Shown here in pieces: positions 25,675 through 35,265 of a DNA stretch of 36,674 nt (positions are counted from its first letter, which is position 1; each line of letters opens with the position of its first letter). Under the pieces are notes generated by a model. It made no database searches. It was not told the DNA's origin and saw only the letters and a list, made by a program, of their open reading frames with translations. The stretch is from a bacterium (GTDB lineage: Bacteria > Bacillota_I > Bacilli_A > Izemoplasmatales > UBA1188), in NCBI GenBank assembly GCA_017960565.1, contig JAGCYY010000006.1, forward strand, positions 1 to 36,674, given 5' to 3'. A program made the position numbers and the translations under genes.

Positions 25675-28473
25675 TTACTCTCCTTCATAATGAGCGGTCA
25701 ACTTTAATTCGCCACTTATTTTAGCTAGTTCAGATGTTTCATATTGTTTTGAGCTGCTATCAGTCCAATATACAAATAGTTTATCTCTTGATATTGGAGA
25801 GGATATACCGTTTGCGGCATTTCTAAATGTTAGATAATCATCGCTGATATTTATCCCAACAACGTTGTTTTGTTCATCTAATTCTGTGTTCCAGAATGTT
25901 GTTCTATTGCTTGAATTATATCTGCTGTGCCAATCTCCTGGCTTAGTTTGCATTGATGTATAGATTGTGAGATTGAAACATTCATAGAAAGCGTGTTGTT
26001 GAATAGTTCTAACTGATCCAGGAATGATAATAGATTTTAGTGAATTGCATCCTTGGAAAGCATATGTGCCTATTTCTTTTACCTTGTTTGAAAGATAGAT
26101 ATATTTTAAGTTCTCATTTAAGAAGAATGCTGCATCACCGATTGATTCAGTTTCATCGCCAAGATCTACATCTTCTAAAGATGAACAACCATAGAATGCT
26201 TCTGACTCAATTTTCTTGATATTTTCAAGGCCAGTTATATGTTTAAGACTTGAACAGTGTGAGAAAACAGCTGTCCTAAGTACATCTACGTTGGTTGATA
26301 GTTTTACATTTTCTAGTGCTTCACAACCACTGAAAGCATTTTCACCGATTGATGTAACACTATTTGGAAGAATTGCACTCTTGATATTTGAACAGCCAAA
26401 GAAGGCATAATCTCCGATTGTCTTTAAGCTATCATTGAAAGTAACTTCAATCATACCACCGACATTACAAAATGCACTCTTACCAATCGATTCAACATTA
26501 GTAGTTGAAAGATCTAATGACGTTAATTGAGTGCCAGAGAAAGCATAATCGCCGATAGATTTTAATGATCTTGGTAAAGTTGCTTTAACAAGACCAGTGT
26601 TGTAGAAAGTTGCTTCTCTAATTTCTGTTAGATTTCTATTTAGTGATACACTAGATAATTCTATGTTTCCATAGAAAGCACCAACACCTATATATTTACA
26701 ATTAGTAAGGCCTGATACTGATCTTACCGAGAATATAGATGCAAGTTCTGGGAATCCTTCATACATAAAAGCATAATCAGCTATACCAGCCACATGATCA
26801 GGATCAAATTCAAGATCGATCGATGTTAGAGGGAGTGCTAGTCCTACTGCCCAGTTGCCAGCATAGACGATTCCATTACCATAAGATGCTTTTGCATACA
26901 TCATAGTGTTGTTGAAGGCGCCTTTACCAATTGAAGTAACTGATTCAGGAATCCAGTCATATGGTAATAGTTCGTTGTTATCTAGATTTTGATTACCATA
27001 GAAAGCAAAGTGACCTATTCTTTCAAGCCCCATACCGAGTGAGACATTGGTGAGAGCGCATCCAGTGAATGCATAATCACCGATTATTTTAATGCTGTCT
27101 GGAAGGGTTAAAAACTTCCAAAGTTTTGGACAACTATTGAAGGCATAGGCACCAATATACTTGAATGATTGTGGTAAAGTGACAATCTTTAATTCAGGAC
27201 AACCTTCAAATACATTATCAGCGACACCTACTACTGTGTCTTTTAAGGTAGTTGGGCTTATTTCTTCTATCTCATTTCTTACAGCTGCAGGTGAGAAAAT
27301 TAGCCAATTATCTGCATAAACGAAATTTTCACCAGCTTGAATTTGATCATTGAAAAGTTTTGTACCAAGGAAAGCATTTGCACCGATACCTGTGACAGAT
27401 AAAGGAATGTGAATTTCATTTAATAATGCAGCGTTATAGAAACATGATTCACCGATCATAACAAGTCCAGCTGGAAGATTAATAGTTTCAAGGACATTAC
27501 AATCTCTGAATGCTGATTTACCTATCTCTTTTAGATTAGATGCTTCTTTAAAAGTTACAGATGTTAAAGAATGGCATGTTGAGAATGCTGATTCTTTAAT
27601 ATATTCTATTCCAGAACCGATTCTGACAATTGTTAAGTTTTCACAGCCAAAGAAAGCTGATGAACCAATTATTTCAGTATTATCTGGAATTATGATTTCA
27701 GTTAAACTTGAACAATCGACAAATGAAGAATCTAATATCGATTTGATATTTTCTGGGAATGTTATATTTTCTAGATTTCTACAATATGCAAAACAGTATT
27801 CTGGTACTACAGTTAAATACTCAGGAAGTTCAATGTTTGTTAGAGATCTACATGACTGGAAAGCGCTCTTTCCAATTGAAATAACTGAATTTGGAATTAC
27901 AATTCTTTCAAGTCTAGGGCAATTCCAGAAGGCAGATTCACCGATTGTGATGATATTGGCACCAAGTGTGACATCAACCACCTTTGTACTGCCTTTAAAA
28001 GCTTTATCAGATATTTCTGTGACAGCTTTACCACGGTAATAATCTTCGATAACGAAAGTGCCTTGAGCACTACCGACTTTAGAAATAGCGTATTCTGTGT
28101 TGTTGTTTATGAGTTTATAAACGCAGCCTGTATCAGGATATTTGTGATAATAAATGATTTCAGAATCTGGAGAATCTTTTTTATCGTTTGTTGATGAGAT
28201 TGATTTGATTGTGATTTGATAATCACCTTCTTCTAATTCATCTAGACTATATGAAGTCTTTCTGATAGTTTCAAATGTTGTGATGTTTTGATCAACATTT
28301 AAGAAGAATACTGTATAAGATTTAGCATCATCAACACTGTCCCATATTAAATTGTTTTCTTCATCGATTGTTATATTTACTGGGGCAAGTAGTTCTTCTT
28401 TTTTACAAGATGTTAAACTAAATGCACAAATGAAAATAAATACAACAGCGAGGATTTTACTCAGTCTCTTCAT
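25675..28473 (-). CDS. LRR_5 (BspA-type) surface lipoprotein
   Basis: The 932-residue protein has a lipoprotein signal (SLTSCKK, Cys23). An fn3-like domain lies at about 28-110 (NLIWDSVDDAKSYTVFF). About 27 LRR_5 units span about 148-835 with cores such as IGESAFWNC and IGDYAFFGC. The C-terminal region (about 870-932) looks like a partial B-repeat (FVYWTDSSSK, closing LKLTAHYEGE). LRR_5 proteins of this type bind host or matrix proteins or other cells. The ATG overlaps the stop of the upstream VWA gene by 4 bases (ATGA) with an AGGTGATAA ribosome-binding site, so its production is tied to that gene. The ligand is unknown. Confidence 0.88.
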   Translation of the reverse strand: MKRLSKILAVVFIFICAFSLTSCKKEELLAPVNITIDEENNLIWDSVDDAKSYTVFFLNVDQNITTFETIRKTSYSLDELEEGDYQITIKSISSTNDKKDSPDSEIIYYHKYPDTGCVYKLINNNTEYAISKVGSAQGTFVIEDYYRGKAVTEISDKAFKGSTKVVDVTLGANIITIGESAFWNCPRLERIVIPNSVISIGKSAFQSCRSLTNIELPEYLTVVPEYCFAYCRNLENITFPENIKSILDSSFVDCSSLTEIIIPDNTEIIGSSAFFGCENLTIVRIGSGIEYIKESAFSTCHSLTSVTFKEASNLKEIGKSAFRDCNVLETINLPAGLVMIGESCFYNAALLNEIHIPLSVTGIGANAFLGTKLFNDQIQAGENFVYADNWLIFSPAAVRNEIEEISPTTLKDTVVGVADNVFEGCPELKIVTLPQSFKYIGAYAFNSCPKLWKFLTLPDSIKIIGDYAFTGCALTNVSLGMGLERIGHFAFYGNQNLDNNELLPYDWIPESVTSIGKGAFNNTMMYAKASYGNGIVYAGNWAVGLALPLTSIDLEFDPDHVAGIADYAFMYEGFPELASIFSVRSVSGLTNCKYIGVGAFYGNIELSSVSLNRNLTEIREATFYNTGLVKATLPRSLKSIGDYAFSGTQLTSLDLSTTNVESIGKSAFCNVGGMIEVTFNDSLKTIGDYAFFGCSNIKSAILPNSVTSIGENAFSGCEALENVKLSTNVDVLRTAVFSHCSSLKHITGLENIKKIESEAFYGCSSLEDVDLGDETESIGDAAFFLNENLKYIYLSNKVKEIGTYAFQGCNSLKSIIIPGSVRTIQQHAFYECFNLTIYTSMQTKPGDWHSRYNSSNRTTFWNTELDEQNNVVGINISDDYLTFRNAANGISSPISRDKLFVYWTDSSSKQYETSELAKISGELKLTAHYEGE
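25968..28030 (-). repeat. LRR_5 repeat block in the 932-residue lipoprotein gene
   Basis: About 27 tandem units with the core [SYN]-A-F-x-x-C are seen, for example SAFQSC, SAFSTC, YAFTGC, NAFSGC. The DNA core is close to that in the S8 protease gene and the partial gene at the right edge. Confidence 0.85.
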
Positions 28474-31352
28474 TCTTTATCACCTGCCATTTTATTCTCA
28501 CGGATTTTTTGAATAATCTCATGAGGCCATTTGAATTTGAACTTTCTTACAGCAACGTCAAGTAAGAATAATACAATAATAATGATTGAGAATAGATATC
28601 TTGGATCAAATTCTTTAAAGATTGTGGTTTCAAATGATTCAATAATGCTGTGAGAATCTGTTAGGTCATCGACGATGATACCATTACCATTTTGCGATAA
28701 GGCTGTTAATAGTTCTTTTGGATTATAATCTTCATCTTCAAAGGCTTCATATTCTTTCGAATACGCAAGTGTCTTGTGGAGAGTGTTTGATCCTACGAGT
28801 TCACCAGCTTCATTAAATTTATTGATTTCGATTGTATATGTTCCAGGTTTTCTTATGATGAATTTACATCTAGAATAATTATTTGCTTCAGTCATTGGAG
28901 TTAAGACAAAGACACTAGAATTTCTGATAGTCTCTTTTGTTGCTTCTTCAACGATAGTGTTCATTGGTATTTCAACTGTACCTAGTTCACTATCTAGATA
29001 TTTGATTGTTCCTTCTAGATATTCACCTTCATTAAATCCTGTAAGAATACTTAATTGATTTGAATAGTTATCTTCATAGAGAGTTAATTTGATATCATTA
29101 TCTCTGATGTTTTTAAGTGGTGTTAGACTCTTTATGGCATTTTTTAGGAATGTTGTACCATTCACGTCACTCATAAAGTCACTTGTATAGAGTCCATATA
29201 CATCGGACATAAAACTACCGACCATACCATTTCCATATTTCCATTGTGCATAAAGAGGTACATTGTATTCACCTGTCAAGAGGAGAGTTGCTCCATCTTT
29301 TATTTTTGTTCCATAGAATCCTTCTACCTGCATTGTCATAGTGTTACCATGATCTTCATCATTTAATCTTTCAACACCATTAAATACTGATGCAGTGTTA
29401 TTTACGATGATTGGATAGAATGGTTCGTCACTTACTTCTTTGATATCTGGAGCTTTTAAATCTTCTCTCATCTCTGGAACGATTCTCGCAGATTCAGATG
29501 TTGGAATAGCGTGGAGACGTCCATGACCGAGTTTAGTAAGTCTAAGCATCATATAGTAAGCGCCAACTGATGGGATATTATCGATGTTTGTTTCATTGAT
29601 ATATGTCATTGCATCAAGTGGTGTTGACATACTTACACCGACAACTGATATTGTGATGCCATCTGTTTCGTAATATGATTTTGCATATCCTTCATATGTA
29701 TCGTGTTCTGTTTCAGTTACATAGCCATCAGATATGATAACGATATGTTTCTTGTCGACATTTTTAGCGGCTCTTAAGATCTGACCAGCTCTTTCGATAG
29801 CGCCTGAGAAAGTTGTGCTACCATCTGCAGTATCGATACTATTGATTGCAGAACGAATTTTAGCTTCTTGTGTTCTTGGTGTAAGTTCGAGGATGATATT
29901 ATAATCTGTCTCTAGACTCATAATGCCTACATAGTCACCTGTTTTAAGAGAGTTAATAGCGGCTGAATATGCGCCAGCTTTTGCCCACTCAAGAAGTGTA
30001 CTACCATCTTCAGCTGTTTCTGACATTGAACCAGATCTATCGATGATGAATATTACGCCTACTGGAGGTGTATAATCTACTACTTGTACTGGTAACATTT
30101 GTTGGTATAGAGAACCGATCATATCAGTTCTATTATATGAGTGAGATGTTAGACCATCACCAGATTCATTACCGCCTGTAGTGAAGAGACCTCCACCATA
30201 GTTATAAACATATTCATTCAGTATTTCTACAAAGCCAGGTTCCATATCGGAATTAGCGATGTTGTTTAAAATGATTTCATCATAAGCACATAGTTCTAGT
30301 GCTGTAGTTGGAAGTGTATCGGTTTTAACATTTAAAGTTTCAACTTGGAAATCATTGTTTTCAGTTAAGACTGTCCTAAGAAGATTTGATTCTCCTAGAT
30401 TCTGTTCAAGGATGAGAATCTTGTTGAATGATTCTACATACATATATGATCTATATTCATTGTTTTCTTGGACTAAATCTTCCAGTCCGCTTATTTTAAA
30501 TGATAATTCATGTAGACCATCGTTTGCGAAGATATGTTTGAATGTTACTTTTTGTTCACCTTCAACTAGTGTTACTGATTCTTCGTTTACTGCGCTTGTA
30601 ACACCATTATCAAATAATTGAATAGTGACATCTTGTTCATAGTTACTCTTGATATTGAGTGTCATATTGAATTCTTCACCTTTGTTGATGTGATATTCTG
30701 GGAATTCAACATGTGTCAATTCAACTTCATCTCCATCATACAATGATGGTACATATACTGTATCGACTTTTAATCCAGATGCAACAACACCTTTAATAAC
30801 TGTCTTAGCATTTTCATCTGTTTCTTTACCATCTGTAACAATTACCATCTTTCCAGATTCATAGTTAGTGAATAAGGTTTTAGCATAGTTTATTGCAGAA
30901 GCGATATTGGTTGCAGAAACATCTGGGAGTTCTGCATCTTTATATTTATCATATAAGTCATCATATTCGTTTGTAAGTTCAGCAACATATTCTTGATCAT
31001 AACCAAATGTCACAATACCGACTTTAACGCCATCATATGAACATTGATTTATCAGGTCGTTAACGAATCTATCTCTTGCCTCTTTAACTTGGTTTTCTGT
31101 ATCAGAAACATCGACTAGGATGATCAGTTCATTGTTTGGGTTTGTCTTGCTTCTTACAAATATTGTTCCTGCGAGTAATAATACTGCAAGAGTCGATAAG
31201 ACCCCGTGAAGAACCATTGATGTTATACGGTTTCTTGTCTTTCTGTATTTTTTAGATAATCTAAAATATGGAAGAACAGTTAAGACAAGGAATGGTATTA
31301 ACAATAATAATAAATAAGGGTGTTCAAAACGCATTGATATACTAAGCATCAT
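28470..31352 (-). CDS. membrane protein with two VWA domains and a GATase-like domain (Bat/Mox-type system)
   Basis: The 960-residue protein starts with two membrane segments (about 12-30 and 48-66). A first VWA domain (about 76-200) has a near-standard metal site DVSDT (81-85) with TNIASA and VTDGKETD. A beta domain follows, then a glutamine-amidotransferase-like region (about 308-420, FNKILILEQNLG, YGGGLFTTGG). The second VWA domain (about 430-620) has a full MIDAS, DRSGS at 438-442. A C-terminal membrane segment lies at about 920-935. This layout recurs in Bacillota next to MoxR and DUF58 genes. It probably holds or presents secreted partners outside the membrane. The ribosome-binding site GGGGGT precedes ATG. 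It follows the BatA-like gene by 12 bases and overlaps the LRR lipoprotein gene by 4. Confidence 0.85.
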   Translation of the reverse strand: MMLSISMRFEHPYLLLLLIPFLVLTVLPYFRLSKKYRKTRNRITSMVLHGVLSTLAVLLLAGTIFVRSKTNPNNELIILVDVSDTENQVKEARDRFVNDLINQCSYDGVKVGIVTFGYDQEYVAELTNEYDDLYDKYKDAELPDVSATNIASAINYAKTLFTNYESGKMVIVTDGKETDENAKTVIKGVVASGLKVDTVYVPSLYDGDEVELTHVEFPEYHINKGEEFNMTLNIKSNYEQDVTIQLFDNGVTSAVNEESVTLVEGEQKVTFKHIFANDGLHELSFKISGLEDLVQENNEYRSYMYVESFNKILILEQNLGESNLLRTVLTENNDFQVETLNVKTDTLPTTALELCAYDEIILNNIANSDMEPGFVEILNEYVYNYGGGLFTTGGNESGDGLTSHSYNRTDMIGSLYQQMLPVQVVDYTPPVGVIFIIDRSGSMSETAEDGSTLLEWAKAGAYSAAINSLKTGDYVGIMSLETDYNIILELTPRTQEAKIRSAINSIDTADGSTTFSGAIERAGQILRAAKNVDKKHIVIISDGYVTETEHDTYEGYAKSYYETDGITISVVGVSMSTPLDAMTYINETNIDNIPSVGAYYMMLRLTKLGHGRLHAIPTSESARIVPEMREDLKAPDIKEVSDEPFYPIIVNNTASVFNGVERLNDEDHGNTMTMQVEGFYGTKIKDGATLLLTGEYNVPLYAQWKYGNGMVGSFMSDVYGLYTSDFMSDVNGTTFLKNAIKSLTPLKNIRDNDIKLTLYEDNYSNQLSILTGFNEGEYLEGTIKYLDSELGTVEIPMNTIVEEATKETIRNSSVFVLTPMTEANNYSRCKFIIRKPGTYTIEINKFNEAGELVGSNTLHKTLAYSKEYEAFEDEDYNPKELLTALSQNGNGIIVDDLTDSHSIIESFETTIFKEFDPRYLFSIIIIVLFLLDVAVRKFKFKWPHEIIQKIRENKMAGDKE

Positions 31353-31364
31353 TCACTACCCCCT

Positions 31365-33323
31365 TTACGCCGACTCATTGCCTTTTAGGAGCCATTCTAT
31401 AAAGACTAGGCCACATAAGGCAATAGCTAAATAATATAACCAGTCGTTGATGTAATCATATTCATCAACAGCTGAAATAGGATTAGATATACTATCTAAT
31501 TCTGGGAATATATTAGATTCATCTTTTGGAATTTTTGCATATATCTTTTCAGTTATATTCTTTCCAAAATATGTTGTTTGCTCGATTGTATAAGTTCCTG
31601 GTAAGCTTAAAGAGATGGTACTTGGGAACACATCGATTGTGGTAGTATCATCATAACCAGTGATTCTTATTTCTTGACTTCTTGAATTAACTTTAACAGC
31701 ATCATTTACTTCAAATGAGTTACCATCTACTGTCGATGGTAAGAAATAATCAAACATGTTTACCATAAAGATTGGGAACTCTTTAAGAAGTGTTAAATTA
31801 GAATAGTGCACACTAAATAACATAACTACTATCTTGTAGTTTTCTTCATTCTTAACCATTAATACTGGTCTAGAGTTGAGAGTTGCTAAAACTTCATAGT
31901 TTCGATCCCTTTCAGTTAGTTCTGTATAACGAGATGCTGTTATGTTGTCCACAACAACTTGGTTTAGTAGTGGATGTTCTTCTTCTTGAGTGAATGATAC
32001 ACTCACTTTATCAAGATCATAATATCCATATACTCTAAATCCTGTGCTTTCAGTATCTTTTTGTGGATCTGCATATAAAACAATACCATCGTTTGGTGTT
32101 ACATCTGGCATCATTTCATGTTCATAGATATAGAAATCATATCCTCTATAAGGTATATCACCACTCTTGATTTCAGTTAAATCTAGGTGATATCTATCTT
32201 TTAAGGCATCTCTTAAAACAAAGAGAATGCCATTAAAGAAGCTGTTTGATTTATTTGAACAATATACTACTTTAATATTTTCTTTTGTGCCACCATATAT
32301 TTCGATGAAATTATCTTCCATAAAGCAATCTTCAATATCGATTTCGATATGTGCTGATTCATATGAGAAGATTTTTTCAGAATCTTCTATGTAGTAATAT
32401 TCTGTGTTTTCATCATATTCTGGTGGAGCTTGGTTTTCACCAAGACTCATAAATACTACTCTCTTAGGAGTATCATTGTTTAAGTCAACATCTACTGTAA
32501 ATTCATAAGTAACGCCGTCTGGGTCAACATCGGTTGCGTTTGCACCATAGACAGAAAGATTTACATTGACATTTTCATCTCTTCCAAAACCTGCAACTTC
32601 TACAGTGAATGTATAATAGTTATCAACTGATTCAGCATAAGCATCTAAAACAGCAAAATTATATTCACCTTCTGTACAAACATTGATTATTTGAATGCCT
32701 TCATCAACATAAGAGATTGTGGTGTCAGTGTAGATATAGATATTAGCGTTAGGGTTTTCAATTAATACATCGTGACATAAACTGATAGAATCAGATAGAT
32801 TTGTTTCGCCATATGAACAAGAAAGAGGATTAGATTTTAGATTATCTAACCTATTGTCTATCTCATACCTTGAATTGACTGTGCCTCTTTCTATTAAGAA
32901 ATAAGGATTGTTGTTGGACACAACAATTGTTACAGCTCCTTCTTTATCAAATGTTTCATTAGCTTTGGTTTTAGCTAAGTCTATTGCTCTTTCAAATCTT
33001 GTTCCATCATCATAAGATGTTCTCATACTCGCAGAAGCATCGATTATGAGTATTGATTCATTTTCTACTACTTCTTTGGTAATATTTACTGGTCTAACAA
33101 TTATTGCCGTTAGAGTGAGTAATAAGAGAACTTGAGTGATTATCAATAATATATTTCTAAGTTTACTTGTTGGGAGTTTTCTTTTACGATATTTAAGACT
33201 TAATTTCCAAATATAGGTACTTGAAATAAACTGTTGTTGATAATTAGGTTTTAGTATGTATATAATGAGTAGAATTATAAGACTTATGAGCGATAATAAA
33301 CCGATTAAGTTCATTAAAGTCAT
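31365..33323 (-). CDS. BatA-like membrane protein with N-terminal anchor and VWA domain
   Basis: The 652-residue protein has two N-terminal membrane segments (about 5-24 and 57-77) joined by a basic loop (KLSLKYRKRKLP), as in the BatA/aerotolerance N-terminal domain. A VWA domain then begins with MIDAS DASAS (95-99) and continues with ETNLSDSISL and NANIYIYTD. The long remainder is beta-rich and extracytoplasmic. A final membrane segment (about 628-646, WLYYLAIALCGLVFIEWLL) places the end in the cytoplasm. The ATG overlaps the DUF58 stop (ATGA, 4 bases). With MoxR and DUF58 it forms the standard Mox/Bat set, whose AAA+ ATPase remodels VWA proteins or their clients. The exact client is unknown. 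Confidence 0.83.
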   Translation of the reverse strand: MTLMNLIGLLSLISLIILLIIYILKPNYQQQFISSTYIWKLSLKYRKRKLPTSKLRNILLIITQVLLLLTLTAIIVRPVNITKEVVENESILIIDASASMRTSYDDGTRFERAIDLAKTKANETFDKEGAVTIVVSNNNPYFLIERGTVNSRYEIDNRLDNLKSNPLSCSYGETNLSDSISLCHDVLIENPNANIYIYTDTTISYVDEGIQIINVCTEGEYNFAVLDAYAESVDNYYTFTVEVAGFGRDENVNVNLSVYGANATDVDPDGVTYEFTVDVDLNNDTPKRVVFMSLGENQAPPEYDENTEYYYIEDSEKIFSYESAHIEIDIEDCFMEDNFIEIYGGTKENIKVVYCSNKSNSFFNGILFVLRDALKDRYHLDLTEIKSGDIPYRGYDFYIYEHEMMPDVTPNDGIVLYADPQKDTESTGFRVYGYYDLDKVSVSFTQEEEHPLLNQVVVDNITASRYTELTERDRNYEVLATLNSRPVLMVKNEENYKIVVMLFSVHYSNLTLLKEFPIFMVNMFDYFLPSTVDGNSFEVNDAVKVNSRSQEIRITGYDDTTTIDVFPSTISLSLPGTYTIEQTTYFGKNITEKIYAKIPKDESNIFPELDSISNPISAVDEYDYINDWLYYLAIALCGLVFIEWLLKGNESA

Positions 33324-34219
33324 GACATCATTCCTACCTTTAATAGTTGTTTAAATAACACACTTTCAATAGCTTCATTTGTATCAATTGAGATATAATC
33401 TACTTCTCTTTTTTTAGCATATTCAGAGATATCGTTCTTGAATTCATTTAAAGCCATTTGATAAGCGGTTTGAAGACCAGAATTGATTCTTAGTTTCATA
33501 TTTCTTGGATCTGAAACATCTAAAGATTCTGAGTCGATTAGATTGACTCTTCCTGTGTATGTAGGCTCGAGTTCTTCTGGTGTTAGTATTTGGAGTAATA
33601 ATACTTGTCTTTTCTTATACAACAAGTAATCTACAGCTTTTTTCCAGTTTCCTTCAGTTAGGAAATCGGAAATAATCACAGTAAGTCCGTTTCCGTTTCC
33701 ATCGTCATTAGAATTTAAAATACATTTAGTGATATCTGTCTCACCTTCAAAAGTGACATTTTCTAATACTTCAATCGATTGGAAAAAGTGATTTTTACCA
33801 ACGATTGTACCATATTTGTTTTCGCTTGTTTCTTCTTTCATGATATTAAAAGAAACTTTATCCATATTATGTATCGCAAGATAGCCTATACCAGCAGCAC
33901 ATGCAGTTGCATAAGCAGCTTTTTTAGCATTATCTTTTCCCATAGATGCTGAAGCATCGAGATAGATCGATACTTTCATTTGCCTTTCATCAGTAAAAAG
34001 CCTGATGAAAAATTTCTCGAATCTACTATATAAATTCCAGTCGATTCTTCTGATATCATCACCAAGCTGATAATCTCTAAAATCAGCAAATTCGGCGGTC
34101 TGGCCAAATGTTTTGACCAGATGTTTTCCGCCGAAATAACCGCTTAAATATGATTTTAAATTGAAAGACAAAGATTCAAGACGACTAAAAAATGCGTCAT
34201 TAATATATGATAGTTCCAT
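33320..34219 (-). CDS. DUF58 protein (MoxR-associated, VWA-like)
   Basis: The 299-residue soluble protein carries the DUF58 hallmark FRDYQLGDDIRRIDWN (47-62), followed by a VWA-like core with metal-site residues DASAS (88-92) and a late VIISDF. DUF58 proteins accompany MoxR ATPases and are thought to act as adaptors between the ATPase and the membrane VWA partners. It lacks the N-terminal membrane segments found in longer DUF58 members, so it is probably cytoplasmic. A CGGAAGTGAT ribosome-binding site precedes the ATG. It lies 33 bases after moxR, with a 16-base palindrome in the gap, and overlaps the next gene by 4. Confidence 0.9.
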   Translation of the reverse strand: MELSYINDAFFSRLESLSFNLKSYLSGYFGGKHLVKTFGQTAEFADFRDYQLGDDIRRIDWNLYSRFEKFFIRLFTDERQMKVSIYLDASASMGKDNAKKAAYATACAAGIGYLAIHNMDKVSFNIMKEETSENKYGTIVGKNHFFQSIEVLENVTFEGETDITKCILNSNDDGNGNGLTVIISDFLTEGNWKKAVDYLLYKKRQVLLLQILTPEELEPTYTGRVNLIDSESLDVSDPRNMKLRINSGLQTAYQMALNEFKNDISEYAKKREVDYISIDTNEAIESVLFKQLLKVGMMS

Positions 34220-34234
34220 AATATCACTTCCGTT

Positions 34235-34250
34235 CTCTAGTTAACTAGAG
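34235..34250. repeat. perfect 16-base palindrome between moxR and the DUF58 gene
   Basis: CTCTAGTTAACTAGAG is its own reverse complement. As RNA it forms a 6-base-pair stem with a TTAA loop in the 33-base gap. There is no U-run, so it is not a plain terminator. It could be a processing site, an mRNA stabiliser or a DNA-binding site. Confidence 0.5.
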
Positions 34251-34252
34251 GA

Positions 34253-35248
34253 TTATTTTATTTTGTATTTAGATCTAACTTCTTGGATAATTTCTTCGAT
34301 AATTGTATCTGGAGAAACTCTATCGGCAACAGCTTCGAAGTTAAGTTTGATTCTATGACGAAGAATCATTGTTGCGAGTTCATCGATATCATCGTAAGCA
34401 ACATTGTATCTGCCTTTAATTAAGGCTTTAACTTTACCACAGCTGATAAATGCTTGACCAGCACGTGGAGATGCACCTAAACGAAGATATTTTTTGGCAG
34501 TTTCTGATGCATATTCACCAGTTGGATGTGTTGCAGCAACTAGAATCATTGCATATGTCAATACATCATTCGCAACTGGAATATTATTAGCTGTTTCTCT
34601 CATTCTTAGTAATTCTTCACCGCTACAAACAGTGTCGGCTACTTCTTCCATAGTCTTTTGAGTTAAGTTGACAATAGTCATTAAATCTTCAAGACCTGGG
34701 TTTGGTACTAAGATTTTGAACATGAAACGGTCCATTTGTGCTTCTGGAAGTGGATATGTACCATCTTGTTCAATTGGGTTTTGTGTTGCCAGAACGAAGA
34801 ATGGTTCTTGAAGTTGTCTTGAAACACCCATAACTGTTACTTTGTGTTCCTGCATCGCTTCAAGTAGGGCAGATTGTGTTTTTGGTGTTGCACGGTTGAT
34901 TTCATCGGCAAGAATGATGCTTGCGAAGATTGGACCTTCTTGGAATTCAAATGATGTTTTACCATTTTCATCCTTCACAACCATATTTGTACCAGTTACA
35001 TCGGCAGGCATTAAGTCTGGGGTGAACTGAATTCTAGAAAATGGAAGCCCAAATACTCTACCAAGAGTTCTAACTAAACGTGTTTTACCGACACCTGGAA
35101 CACCTTCTAAGAGAACGTTACCACCGGCAATCATTGCTACTACTGTACCTTCGATTACCTCTTTTATACCGATAACGTCTCTATTTATTTGTTCATATAT
35201 TTCTTTTATTTTTTGACTAAAATCATTGATATCTTTTTCATTAATCAT
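34253..35248 (-). CDS. MoxR-family AAA+ ATPase
   Basis: The 331-residue ATPase has Walker A GVPGVGKT (49-56), Walker B IILADEI (111-117), sensor 1 at ATQNP (Asn157), the conserved MDRF (172-175) and sensor 2 region LGASPRAGQAF. MoxR proteins act as chaperone-like ATPases that mature or activate partner complexes, typically together with DUF58 and VWA proteins, and both follow here. It is cytoplasmic. An ATAGGAAA ribosome-binding site precedes ATG, and the gap to the upstream membrane-protein gene is 17 bases. All motifs needed for ATP hydrolysis are present. The ORF length is normal for the family. Confidence 0.95.
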   Translation of the reverse strand: MINEKDINDFSQKIKEIYEQINRDVIGIKEVIEGTVVAMIAGGNVLLEGVPGVGKTRLVRTLGRVFGLPFSRIQFTPDLMPADVTGTNMVVKDENGKTSFEFQEGPIFASIILADEINRATPKTQSALLEAMQEHKVTVMGVSRQLQEPFFVLATQNPIEQDGTYPLPEAQMDRFMFKILVPNPGLEDLMTIVNLTQKTMEEVADTVCSGEELLRMRETANNIPVANDVLTYAMILVAATHPTGEYASETAKKYLRLGASPRAGQAFISCGKVKALIKGRYNVAYDDIDELATMILRHRIKLNFEAVADRVSPDTIIEEIIQEVRSKYKIK

Positions 35249-35265
35249 ATTTTTATTTTCCTATT

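Noticed and set aside
25160..25690. 176-codon plus-strand open frame opposite the start of the B-repeat lipoprotein gene
   Set aside because: It lies wholly antisense to a gene with a clear signal peptide and ribosome-binding site; its translation shows no domain pattern.
28470..33323. Possible use of TGA as tryptophan, as in Mycoplasma
   Set aside because: TGA ends the DUF58 gene (33320-33322) and the double-VWA gene (28470-28472) in standard ATGA overlaps, and tryptophan is coded by TGG in these genes.
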